Assembly (NCBI GenBank): GCA_902806565.1
Contig: CADCXA010000055.1
Location: 124,001-188,000, forward strand
Length of the DNA: 64,000 nt
Direction: 5' to 3'
Origin: Hypoxylon rubiginosum
Taxonomy: Eukaryota > Ascomycota > Sordariomycetes > Xylariales > Hypoxylaceae
Shown piece after piece: positions 20,280 through 31,601 of this stretch. The position numbers and the translations under genes were made by a program. How positions within the stretch are numbered: the stretch's first letter is position 1; every line of letters starts with the position of its first letter. A model generated the notes under the pieces. The model saw only the letters and a program-made list of their open reading frames with translations, searched no databases and was not told the DNA's origin.

Positions 20280-22216
20280 CTACACACGTTCAATGGCCCA
20301 AATCCCCTTAAGAAACGACGTCCACCGTCGAGTAGGAGGGGATGCGTTGTTAGTCTGTGGCTGATGCTCCAGAGCCGACGTCAGCACACCGTCGTCGCGA
20401 ATGGCAAGCTCGCGCTGTTCCTTGTCGAGTCGTACTTGTTTCAACTCCCATACTTTCCAAGCTCTGAGAAGCCAGCCTGCAGGGCATTGATGTTAGTCAT
20501 CTTAGGTGTCAAACCAGGACAAGTGAAAAGGGAAAGAAGATATGAATTTGCCATAACCTACCAAATATGAATGCGCCAATATATAAAGACCCGGTCAAAA
20601 GCTGAACATCTAGGTAACCTTCCGGTCCAGGCCGTCTAAGGCTCAGGCCGATGACCTCGGCGAATGTGGAAGGGAGGACGAGTACGAGCCAGGTCATTGT
20701 CAATGCTGCATAAAGGTTAGTCTTGATTACGAAGGAACTTGATCGAACTATAGAATCATGTCTAAAACAAGCAAAAGCGACAAAAATAGGAGTCACTACT
20801 GACCTGAAGGGATAAGAGCGAGACCAACGACTTCAGCACAGATAGGCGCCACGGTTGCCCATATCACCCCGGCGACACTACCGCTGAGCAGAGCGAAGAC
20901 GATGCAGGCGGCGAAGCTCTTGGCGCCGAATATCCAAAAGAACATGCAGAGGAGACCGCAGAACAGAGTACATAGGTTAGCAATATTTAGACGACCGATA
21001 GCGTCACTTGATAACCCTATTACGGGTCGTCCAAGCCCTTGTGCAACTGTTCACATAGGTCAGCCTGTGTCTTTGACTATTGCTTTGGGAAGAGACTTAC
21101 GACTGAACATTGCGCCTACTATAGAAGCCTGAGAGGCCGATAGGCCAACAGATTGGGAATAGTCGACGATGCTATAAATGAGAATGACGTATCCAATGAT
21201 AGAGAGAACCATCCAGCCTTGGAATAACAGGAAGGGGCGTCGCTTGAACAGTTTCCAGTTGAAAGCCACATGGACAGACCCGATAGCCTCGTTACGGTCC
21301 CGGATGAGGTAGGCAGCAAGGCTATTCACCACGAAACAGATGATGGCAATGATGCGGAAGGCCCACGGCAGGCCGATATTCGTAATCATCGCGTTGGTCG
21401 CCAGCGAATAGCACAGACCGCCGAAGCCTGAGCCGGAAGCGGCAATAGAATTGGCTAAGGACCGGCGCTTCACGAACCACTGAGGGGGCACCGCAGCGGA
21501 GACGACAAAACAGAGGCCCATTCCAAGACCAAAGGAAACACCCTGGCTAAGTATCAGGTGCCATAGTTTGGTGGCGAAAGAGGAACCGATGAAGGCAATT
21601 CTATGGCATCTCAGTAAACAAAGCTCGTAGATATGTTAAGTGTAGCTTACGTCTCAAACACAACTCCGATGAATATGGTCCATCGTGTACCGCAGCGTTT
21701 AGATCCGCCGAGGGTAGTTGCCAGTGGAGAAGCTAGGAGAGCTATGATGATGTTAGTAAGGATCATCATAGGGGGCATATAACTCTAAGAATATAATAGA
21801 GATCACATACCAATGGATATGGACAAGCCACCGACGAAGGCATACCCGAGCTGACTTGAGCCAAACGTTTCATTCCTCAGGTAATAAGCGAGGAATACGG
21901 CAAAACTCTACAGACGCAATGAGATTGTTAGCAATCTGGAATTAATTCTCGCGTTGGCTTAGGATTACTCACCGAGTTGAGCCCCCAGGTATGGGCGTTG
22001 AGTAGGAATATGCCAAAAATGACGACCCTACACGAGCCTAATTAATATCGTTATCTTGTGCCTCGCCAAAAGTTTTTTTTTTGGAATTGTCAAGGTTACT
22101 TACCAGCCATAACCGCCTTCTTTCAACTCTTGCGGCTGATAATTCGACCCTACAGGATTCTCATTAAACGATTCATCACCCCTTTCGTTCTCTGCTTCCT
22201 TGTTGGGTTGGGCCAT
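20280..22216 (-). CDS. MFS monocarboxylate-type transporter
   Basis: Eight exons: 22216-22104, 22027-21973, 21907-21811, 21732-21651, 21600-21101, 21046-20804, 20705-20562 and 20476-20280; 476 residues, with all junctions in frame. It has the organisation of fungal monocarboxylate-transporter homologues (Mch group, TCDB 2.A.1.13): a short polar N-terminus ending DGGYGW-like (here EGGYGWVVIFGIFLL), then about twelve hydrophobic segments, the FAVFLAYYLRNETFG motif after TM1, GSGFGGLCYSLATN in TM5, and a charged central loop followed by the second half (LGRPVIGLSSDAIGRLN). The C-terminal tail is cytosolic and polar. Substrate cannot be read from sequence; Mch proteins in yeast do not all move monocarboxylates. 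It is tail to tail with the fused CoA-ligase gene, 195 bases apart, so a shared metabolite is possible but unproven. Confidence 0.88.
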
Positions 22217-24205
22217 GGCGACTGGAAGTAACTCCAAAGTATGGATGGCGGTATAGAGGAATACAATCAATCTATGGCCTCATATAATTTCCACTACCAA
22301 AAACAAAGAAGACCCTCTTACTTATAAGATTGAGAATCCCGTTTGGAGCTTGGATCATAACTCGGACATAACCTAGCGTTAAAAAAATATCTATCTTCAC
22401 AATACTAGATTATGTAAAATCCCGTCGGGAATAACACCATAATAAAGGTAGTAATTCGACTAGAACGGCATAGTAAGTCCCGATAATAGCCAACTTCGGC
22501 CGATTTAACAGAGGTCTCCCCCTGGTCACCGACTCCCGAATTATTAGCCCCACGGGGTGGCGGCTTGGCTGTGAGAGTCGGATATCATCTTCGCGTGAGT
22601 AACAGCCATCTCCGTGTCCGGAGAGGCACCTTGGCCTATCGCGTTCATGTGTAACGACACGGAAGAGATGAATGAGATTTTGGAACTATAAGCCGAGCCC
22701 TTTATCGGAGAGATATCTCACCTGGGCTTCGAGGCATACGAACGACTCGACCGTAACCGCAAAGCTCTAGCACTGGGTGACATGGTAGAACGAGCCCACG
22801 TATGTGTATAGGGACCGAGGCCTCCACTACTTTAAAACGCCCGAGATAATGAGTCACCGTTAAGCAGGCATACTGGCATATCGGAGCAAACCTAAACTCT
22901 CTGCCGACATTGAGTGTTGCACTCACAAGCACTCCGGTGAGGTTGGATAGTGGATATTTGAATTGCAACCCGAACTCGATATACGAGTAAGACCGGAAGG
23001 GTAGCGAGAATAAAAACTAGAAGAGAGCCTTCGCTGGTTTATATGGCATGATGACGGTGTGCTCCTCGTTCTGGTGTAGAGAACCGATGATGTCGAGTAG
23101 AATAGCCATTGCCTTGTCGTACTTGACAGGAACAGACGTTGAAGGATGAGCAACGGCATATCGAATTTATATATTCGAATGTGTCCTGTCACGGATATGC
23201 AAACATTGTAGAAGTTGGATGAGAAGAGGCTCACTACAAGCAGCACGTGTTACACGCATAACGGCATGCAGCATCGAGGTTCGCCTAAGCCCGGTGTTAC
23301 ACCCGTCGGGAAGATCGATGGTTGTTGTACGAAGTACTGTAGTCATGATTGGGAGGAAACACGAAATGAGCCGTCAAACAGGAAAAAGAAGCTACATATG
23401 TACTGATCAATCGGGACTTCCATGGATTGGGTTGGCCTATTTGCTCGTGACGATAGGTGTCAAGGTGGAGAAGTGCAGGATTGGATAGGGTGGACCTTGT
23501 ATTGTATTGTATGATGCATCCAAGAATGGCAATGTACGGTATATGAAGGTTCTGGTTGGCGACGGAACTGTCGTTGCTGGTGGAAAAAAGTTGTAGTTCG
23601 GCTGTTCGCTGTCGGGCTGAATTGCCTCTACGCTAAGTGCCCAGGCAGGCCAGGCAGCCTAAGGTTAGGCCCTTTCGCAGATTAGCAGGTTAGACAGCTG
23701 TCTGTGTGGGGGACCAGGGCACATAGCGGTCCCGAACCTGCCAGCTGTCCTACCCTTGTCTCTTTTTTTTTTTGCCTGCCTCTACTTTGTACCCCTGGTA
23801 TAAACACCTAAATCACCTAAACCACCTAAACCGGCTGCCCCGGCAACGCTCGGGCAAAAGTCTCAAAACATTGGACAGCATTTGGACCCTGGAACCACCA
23901 CCGATTTTCCCCATTCCTCGCTTGGCCCGACCAAATAAAAGACGTGGGTGGACACATCATCATGCGTTATGATTCTCTGTGAAACATACTTCCCGATCCA
24001 AATAAATACTTTCGCCTCTCCCTAGCAACCTTCTGTGTACGAAGTAGAAGTAAACAGCATTACTTATTAAATACAATAAACCGCCATTTTGCCTGCCGGT
24101 TCAACCCTCTGTCAACAATCCACCACCAGTTTTGATCACCACCCGAACCTCACATATTCATTCTCCCAAGTTGCCTGCTTGACAAGTACTTCCTCCATAG
24201 ACATT
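22217..24205. other. Divergent promoter region, MFS / LIM gene
   Basis: 2 kb without a gene. Contains a T run near 23763-23774 and four CACCTAAA-like units at 23805-23831. The frame 23215-23488 has no recognisable content. Confidence 0.5.
23805..23831. repeat. CACCTAAAY short tandem repeat
   Basis: Three consecutive nine-base units, each CACCTAAA plus one base, in the upstream region of the LIM gene. Too short and too imperfect to be telomeric. Confidence 0.7.
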
Positions 24206-26876
24206 ATGTTGCGAGGCAAGTCGAAAGACCGGTCGTCTTCGACCAGAAAGGTCACACCGCCTTCGCCGACTTATATGAATAATGACCAATTCGGTTCGTA
24301 CGCCTCGGCTCTACTATGCATTGAGTATAAATACTAATGCTTGCCTCCTTATAGCTGCGTACTTGGCAAATCTCCGAGACAGTCGTGTCAGTCGCCCAGG
24401 AGGGGCACGGCCTTTACCGCCATCTTCGAAACCCCATCGGGACTCAACAGAGCGACTTGCTACTGGCCGTTCTTCTCTTGGTAGCACGTCTGCTCTGTCC
24501 GAAGCCTCCAACAACCACCAGAGAACGCAATCCGATATAAGTACTGCTAAGCCGCGCGGTAGTCGTCCTAGCTTTGCACCAAGCATAGCTTCTCGTTACT
24601 CTACTATGACTTCAGCAACTGGTAGGGATTACTATCCGGAACACTCTGCTGCTCCCCCCTTAAAACCAGGAGAGGTTGTTCCTAGTGCAACGTACATGGA
24701 GCGTGGCCAACGATGGATGGAGAAGGAAGAGGCTGTCTCGCTTCGCGAGGCAATGGACGCCATGGACGCTATAGATATCCAGAAAGACGACCAGGACAAG
24801 GGCAAGGAGAAGGACGAAGAAGGAGAACAAGATGATGACGAGTCCCGACTCTACAATGCTGCCCTCGATGAGGCGGCGGAATTAGTCTGGCAGCACCAAC
24901 ACGGGGTAAAGCCACCCGAGCCTGGTGCACCCTATTCCTACAAGGCACATCTGCGCAAGAATAGCTACGCCCATGCTCGTACCGCTAGTGTCGGACGATA
25001 TGGCAGCGAAATCGGCGCCACTGGGCTCGCAAGGGATTCCATTCGATCGTTCTCTGGCAGTTCATCCGGTAGCGACATAATGTCAGAGGTGGGGAGTCCC
25101 CGTGAAAGCATGGACCAACAGCGCACATATTCTATGGGATCGACAAGGTCAACATCGAAGTCGTACGGTGGGCTAGGTGGTGCGCCACGTTCGAGCTCGG
25201 CTAGCCGTCGCCTAAGCAGTCTAAAACGCAATATCAGCGGAGAGGTCGAGAAACCATTCTCGGGCGATCAGATCTGGGAAGAACCTGAGGGCGTAACGCC
25301 TGAACGGGTTCAAAGCAAGCCTCAGCTGCCAGAAGCTACAAAACCTCTAGGACTCAAGTCGAGAGGCATTCCCAATAGGGTCTCGTTCGCCCCCAATTCC
25401 GCTCCAGATTCTGCTACTCCTCCACCTGCAGCACCTGCTGCAGCAGCACCCGCGCCTGTCAAGCCATTGTCGAGGTTCGATATCCACAAGAACCCTCCGT
25501 CACAGTCTCGCAACCCTGCGTACACGACAAATAGCCCGTCTGACTCACCACGAACCTCCCAAGACATTCCCACCAAGAACGGCATGGAGGTCCGCGGCGA
25601 TGATATCAGGCAGGCTACGAGCATGCGGCTCAGAGATCGCAGCCCGAAACTCCCCACTCCGTCGGCAGTCAGTGACAGCCCCGGACGCCCAATCGTAAGC
25701 TTTGACAAAAACTGGAAGCCCCCGGTAGAGGGTGAGGCGACTGATCCGAAGCCAGAAGAGTCCAGAAACCGAGTCCCTCTCGGGATCGGAAAAGAGCGCC
25801 AGCAAACCCCGCTCCCGCCTATCCCTACTATCGCAGTTACGCCGGATATTCAAGCCTCGGTGCCGCCGCCTTCACGGCCACGTACCAGCACGCCGGCCAT
25901 CCCAAGTATTCAGGTAGACGGGGCGGACAACGACCGCCCAAAGGTGCCGGTCATTTCCGTCTCAAGTGACGATGGACCGACTATCCCGACGATTGTGCTA
26001 CCTGGCGACGACTGCGATAACAACAAGAATAACGGCGGAAACAAAACTCCTAGCATACCAACTATAGTTGCCCTCGACGACAACAAAAAGCCTTCAGCCC
26101 GACCGCTGCCAGACCCCAAAGCAGCCCAGTCTCATAACCGATCTCGAAGCCACTGGTCCCCAGCCCCAGCGCCGAGCGTCACGGGACGTCGCGCCACAGC
26201 CCTATGCCACGAATGCGGGTTCCCGATCGAAGGACGGTTCGTCGCGCTAGCGGGCGTGTCACAACGGTTCCACCCGCAGTGCTTCCGATGCTACGCGTGC
26301 GGCACGGCGCTCGAAGCGCTCGAGATCAGCCCGGAGCCGGACAACTTCCGCGAGGCGCGGCTGGACCGGATCCACCGGCGGGCGGCGGGCAAAGCAGTCG
26401 CGGAGGAAGAGCCTGGGCAGACGACGGCGGTGGAGGATGGGGACTCGCGGCTGCGGTTTTATTGCCACCTGGACTGGCACGAGCTGTTCGCGCCGCGGTG
26501 CAAGCACTGCCGGACGCCGATCCTGGGCGAGCACGTGGTGGCGCTGGGCGCGCACTGGCACTACGGGCACTTCTTCTGCGCCGAGTGCGGCGACCCGTTC
26601 GAGCGCGGCGCCACGCACATCGAGAAGGACGGCTACGCCTGGTGCGTCGCCTGCCAGACCCGGCGCACCGAGCGACGCGCCCCCAAGTGCCGCGGCTGCC
26701 GCGCCGCCGTCGTCGGCCAGTACGTACGCGCCCTGGGCGGCGAGTGGCACGAGAGCTGCTTCCGGTGCTCCGTGTGCGGCGGCGGGTTCGACGACGGACA
26801 GATCTTTCCTATGAAGGACCGCGGCGAGGAGGTTGTGTTGTGCACGAGGTGCCGCGCTGCTGAGCTTAAGATGTGA
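24206..26876 (+). CDS. Paxillin-like LIM-domain protein
   Basis: Two exons, 24206-24293 and 24355-26876, 869 residues. The N-terminus after splicing (PTYMNNDQFAAYLANLRDSR) is a conserved short block of fungal paxillin-like proteins. A long disordered Ser/Pro-rich part with phosphorylation-type sites fills residues 40-640. The C-terminus has three LIM domains: about 646-740 (CHECGFPIEG, HPQCFRCYAC), 745-800 (CKHCRTPILGEHV, HYGHFFCAEC) and 806-865 (CRGCRAAVVGQYV, HESCFRCSVC). LIM1 has about 54 residues between its sixth and seventh zinc ligands instead of about 16-21. Paxillin-like LIM proteins act at the cell cortex, the contractile ring and polarity sites, partly through Rho GTPase signalling. 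The LIM part is much more GC-rich than the rest. Orthology to yeast Pxl1 is likely but not proved. Confidence 0.9.
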
Positions 26877-27951
26877 ATACGAGATACGTATGACGACGAC
26901 GACGACGACGATTAGTTTAGTTGTTGTTTTTCCCCCTCGGCCTTCTCTATAGTTGATCGAGGGCCTTTTGACCTTTCTCGGAGTTCGAGCTCAGAATGGA
27001 ACAATGGAATCCATGGGATGGTGTTGGTGTTGTTGTCTTGCGCGGTTTTGCTTTTGCCTTTTTTTCTGGCCCGCATCGTAATTATTGGCGTTTATTGTTT
27101 CAGTTAGGCAGCAATAGCAGCAGCAGCAGGCAGTTCGAGCAGTTCGGAAATACAAAACCCTGGCTTGATTCTTCATATGCTATCCTAGTTGTTGTAATGT
27201 GCACGTCATGCTCTCTCTTCATGCTATGTGCTCTTTGTTCTCATCTCTGGAGCTATCATGTAGGTACTAGTAAGGGGCTAACAGGTATTATCTAGGTAGG
27301 AAGACGATTTCCACATCTAAAAGGGCTCAGGCGAGACGGAACAGAATTCTGTTTGGTTGTTTGGAGTGGCTTGCAGCTAGTAATGACGTTGGGATGACTC
27401 ATACAAGCGAGGCTCCCGTGAATAGTAAATATGCACGGCCACTTTCACGCATGTTTACGATAGGTAGACCTAGATCTGTCAAGCCCACCATCTCGGGGAC
27501 GTAAGTAGAAAGACTCTTTGAAGGCTCGACGAGTCGTGCAACAGAGTAATGGTATGATGGGTTAGATGATCGGTACGGATAGTAGGCAGCAGTGTAGAAA
27601 CGAGAGTGCGGTAATAACAAGAGCAGACTTGAATCAGAGATGGCCGCCGTCTCGATTAATAGAAGAAAGTACTTCTGAAAAAACTCGTTAAAAAAGCAAA
27701 GAATCTAGATGACAGATGCCCTCTACCTCTAGCTCGAGGTTGTAGGAGAGGTTAACGAGAACCTGCAAAGAAGGGCGCCTCGAAGGCGGGAGGATATGAT
27801 CCTATGGTTCCTGGTGCCCTCACACTGTCATCTGATCCGAACCAGAGATATATCGCAACCCCGACTCCAATCCGAATCCCCATTTCATTTAGGTCTTAGC
27901 CTCGTTGGCAGCATGCATCATTACATGATCGATGTGCTAAAGCTGGCGATC
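26877..27951. other. Convergent 3' region, LIM gene / SUMO
   Basis: No gene. A GAC triplet run lies at about 26891-26911 just past the LIM stop, and a CAG-rich run at about 27113-27129. Probably the two 3' untranslated regions plus spacer. Confidence 0.5.
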
Positions 27952-28415
27952 TCAGCAGTTGCATGATCCGCCGACTTGTTCCTGATGAACTTCCAGTGTG
28001 TCACCGTCCGCCATCTCCAACTGTAGTGAAAGGAAGAGCCGTGGTTAGCAAGCGCAAATTTTAAATAGATATATAAATAGATCGTGCCAACAAGCCATTG
28101 TCGAACTCCAAGATAGGAAGATGCAACTATCGTGGTGACATGTACGAGGCTTTATTGGCGTTGCAAGTGACTTACCGAGTCGGGAGTGTCGCTCTTCTGG
28201 ACTCGCTGACCCTCGAACAGGAAACGCACGGAGTCGACATTCTTGCCCTGTCGCTCGCAGAAGGCGGTCATGAGCTTCTCAAGCTTGGTCGAGCGCTTGA
28301 TCTTGAAGAAGACTTCGTTGTTATTATCGGTGACCTTGATGTTCAGGTGTTCGCTGCCCGCGGGGGCGTCCTGTCGCTCACCCGCAGGGCTGCCGCTCTC
28401 GTTTTCGCCGGACAT
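27952..28415 (-). CDS. SMT3: SUMO (ubiquitin-like modifier)
   Basis: Two exons, 28415-28176 and 28020-27952, 102 residues. A short flexible N-terminus (MSGENESGSPAGERQDAPAG) precedes the ubiquitin fold (HLNIKVTDNNNEVFFKIKRS, RFLFEGQRVQKSDTPDSLEM). The end is HQEQVGG-SCNC: the di-glycine needed for conjugation followed by a four-residue tail that Ulp-type SUMO proteases must remove. SUMO is attached through the E1 Aos1-Uba2 and E2 Ubc9 to lysines of many nuclear proteins. The intron falls right before the conserved LEMADGD segment. Single-copy and essential or near-essential in most fungi. The 5' region has GTGAGTCC at 28613-28620 (minus strand), a possible leader intron donor. Confidence 0.96.
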
Positions 28416-30285
28416 CTTAAGATGTGTTGTGGTTTTGTTTTGGGTCGAAGGATCGAAGAGATGGGATATTATTAGAGTCGTGTGTATACGGGTTGCTAGC
28501 TTCCCGGAGATTGATTGCGGCTGTTTTGTTGCGCGGTGTTAGTGGGGGGCTCGCTGGTAGCGGCGGAGGGCTGACGGGCGTAGGTTGCAACGCAGCGCAA
28601 CAAGGCAGACAGGACTCACAGATCAATGTGGATTAGACGGAGAAGGCAACTCGGTTGAGAGGTCGATACAGCAGTGATGAAACAAATCTCCAGGTGAGAA
28701 GACTTGTGGTAGACGAGATGGTCTTTGGGGCGCTTTATGAAGGGCGGAGGGAAATGGGGTGGGAAAAAGGAAAGGAAAAAAAACTTGAAAGTGAAATGGT
28801 AAAATGTGAAGTGGTTGTGATTGTGAAGTTTAGAATCAACGCGAAGCCTACCGTAGTACGTGAGGCGTAAGTGGAAACAAGGACCAGTCACCCAGTCACC
28901 AAGGACTGCAAGGACCAAAGACCATGGTCCATGGTCCATAACCCACGCTAGATGCGGGGCAGTCGCTGAGACTTTGGGTACCGATCCGACCATAAGCAAC
29001 GAAGTACCTCCTGCGGGTCATACCTACTTCATGTACATCCTTATGCATCTTCTAGAAAGTAACCATCGTCACTTAAACATTTACTTCCGTTCGTGTCGGA
29101 GATATGGAGTCAGCCTAATGAATTACTTCTTAAACCTTCTACACAGCTAACCTGATAATTCAAGTAACGGGCATCCTACCCATCATCTACACGTACGGAG
29201 TACCGTACCTAGAATATTCAGCGCAACACAATGTCTAACTGTTTGTATGCATCTCCCTAGACACACTCTGTATAATGACGCTGTTTTGATAAATTTGTGT
29301 CCTTTTTGTTAATAATGTGTCTATCCAGCCGCCAGCCCACCAAGTACACTTGATAATTCGATACCTGGGATTTTAGCCTAGAGTCCTAGATCGTGCATAT
29401 GCATGTATTATGTAGGTCGCATACCATTACCTGGTACACAGCTGGCAAATGATGCCCTTCAGATGGTAGAAAGCCCTACAATCAATAAGAGGTGTGGTTC
29501 AGAGCAGGGAAATATAGACATGATGCTTTGATGTTCTAATCATCTAGTGGTGACAAAGTCGGTTGGCAAGGTCTTAGATAATAGATAACTGTCACGCTGT
29601 GTATCCCAATATCTGCCTTAGATGCCATTACTGATAAATTATCGAAGCAATTTAGCTGGAGATGTCCTAGGGGCCATAAGCTATCAATTCCTGACCGGAG
29701 AGCACCAAAGGCCGGAAATCAAAACTGTAAATTGTTTCCCGTAAAGAGGTATTCATTTGCTCCGTGTTTACTACATATATATACTGGCCGGTTAGCTGAC
29801 AGTACTGAAGATTTGACATTGCCCGCTCATGTGGTTCAGATGCCGCGGATAATACTGATAGCAAATTTTTATAAATACAATTAAGTATTTTGAAGAAGAA
29901 AAAAGGAGAATTTAAAGGGAAGATTTCCATTCTGCTAGTATTGCAACTGTACTGTTGTCGTGTGAATGAGTGACTAAGAAGATTTGGAGGCTCTTGGAAA
30001 TTGATAAAATAAACCCGATGAAGTTAGCCCTGACATTTTTGACGACGTCATCCCTAATTTGGTGGCATTGTCTATACCTACATACCTCACGTTAATCTCA
30101 CAGCAGCAACAAATTCAACTTCAACTTTAGAACTACCTACCCACCAGCTGAATATAAGAGCTGGACTTGTTGGGTTTTTCGTAACTTCAAATAGAAGGTT
30201 ATATCATTTCCGTTTCTACTAGACGGATTGCACAACTTATACTACTTGTGACGTTGATCCTACGCGTTATATTAGAGTACAAAAT
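28416..30285. other. SUMO promoter and CMC4 upstream region
   Basis: No gene. Direct small repeats CCATGGT at 28922-28938 and CAGTCAC at 28885-28899. AT-rich after about 29500. The minus frame 29667-29930 looks random. Confidence 0.5.
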
Positions 30286-30708
30286 ATGGTTCGTCAGCAA
30301 TTCGACGACAACAGACACCCCGGTCTAATAGAAACCATAGGGATTGAAAGAAGATCTAGAGTCAAAACCTCCATGCCATCCTCGTGCAGTAAGTCCCTGA
30401 AAAACACATATGAGTCTCGTGTCGAAATTCTTGAGGTATAGACTGTCTAATCCGAATATTCAAGTGCGCGATACAAGGTAGATAAATTTGACACCTCATT
30501 TTTTACCGAGCGAGTTCTGACACGAAAAGACTGCCTAGGAAAGAATGGCTATAACGAGGAGAAATGTTCACATCTCATCGATGCCCTGTACGAATGTTGC
30601 GATGCCTTCTACCGGAAACACGGCGATAGCGCAACTACAGCTAGCTGTCCGAAAGCTAGTCTCCTACGATTAAAGATGAAGCAGAAACAGGAAGAGCGGA
30701 GCAAATGA
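30286..30708 (+). CDS. CMC4: Cmc4, twin CX9C mitochondrial protein
   Basis: Four exons: 30286-30288 (the ATG alone), 30341-30388, 30465-30477 (13 bases) and 30530-30708, giving 80 residues. Introns are 52, 76 and 52 bases, all GT-AG. The first has a CTAAT-type branch site. The protein starts MGLKEDLESKPPCHPRACAI and carries CHPRACAIQDC (C-x9-C when counted from the first to the third Cys) and CSHLIDALYEC (C-x9-C), then SCPKASLLRLKMKQ, a signature of Cmc4/p8-MTCP1. It is a small Mia40-folded protein of the mitochondrial intermembrane space, whose exact task is little known. The gene is easily missed because no exon carries both a start codon and a long frame. An upstream ATG-only exon is the only way past the in-frame TAG at 30338-30340. 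Confidence 0.9.
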
Positions 30709-31601
30709 GCATATGGACTGATCACTATAATTATGTACGAGCGCGTGCATCTCACTAAATAAAAGATCCAACTCGAGGAATATTCTGTCTGGTACTGCGG
30801 TTGTACCTTTCCTCGCGAGCCTTTAACCGTAGCGATCGTATACGTAGACGGATATATGAAATATGAAATAGCATGTTCTACATCTCCTTATAGGCGCCAA
30901 CCTGAATGAGGAAGCCAGGCGACAATTATGAAGAGCAGAAATCGTTCTGGGCGATCATTGAGCGCGCAAGAGATCCGCATGGGACCTGGACAAGCATTGA
31001 AGGAAATTGATGGCTTGTCCCGAGACTCTAATATGAATGCCGATGACATTGAAGAAGGAAAGAAAGAAACGAAAAAAATTTGAGCAAAGATTTTCCACTT
31101 TTGTACACAAGCTCGGATGGGGCCGAAGCAAGCCACTGTGGCTAGTAAATTGAGTGGGGGGGCTGTTGCTATTGGCTACTAGGCACATTCCAGAGTTTAG
31201 CGCTAACCTGCCAACCTGCCAACCCGCCAAGACTTTCCAAGGTAGCTCAGTGCCAGTGCTCAGCGCTCAGTGCCTACAGCAGTTAGTAGCACAATCCACC
31301 GACACGCTCTCGTAGGTACCCGAATCGCGTAAAGTTTCTTTTCCCAACTCGCAACTCGCAACTCGCAACGTGAGAGCTTGATCGGTAGCTCCATTGCTAA
31401 CGCCAATAAAGAAGCGCAACTCGACCGATTATCCTCCCAAACGATACATATAATAACCCATCTCCAAATCGATCATACCGTACCTACCGTCCTATTGACT
31501 GCGACTACGGCCATTCAGAGGTTGCTGGCTAGCAACCAGCTCCTCCTTCAGATAACAACCTTGTGCACCACGTACTACCTCCATCACTCCCCATCGACAC
31601 G
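30709..31601. other. CMC4 3' flank and NUP84 promoter
   Basis: No gene. Two local repeats: CCAACCTG-type units at 31207-31228 and CAACTCG at 31345-31365. Confidence 0.5.
31345..31370. repeat. CAACTCG tandem repeat
   Basis: Three perfect heptamers and a partial fourth, in the upstream region of the nucleoporin gene. Confidence 0.8.

Noticed and set aside
10344..22216. Secondary-metabolite gene cluster
   Set aside because: A transporter and a ligase-like gene are present, but there is no polyketide synthase, peptide synthetase, terpene cyclase, tailoring oxidase or cluster-type Zn2Cys6 regulator.
16176..30708. COX19 and CMC4 as a linked mitochondrial copper cluster
   Set aside because: They are 14 kb apart with unrelated genes between; two small CX9C genes in one window is most likely chance.
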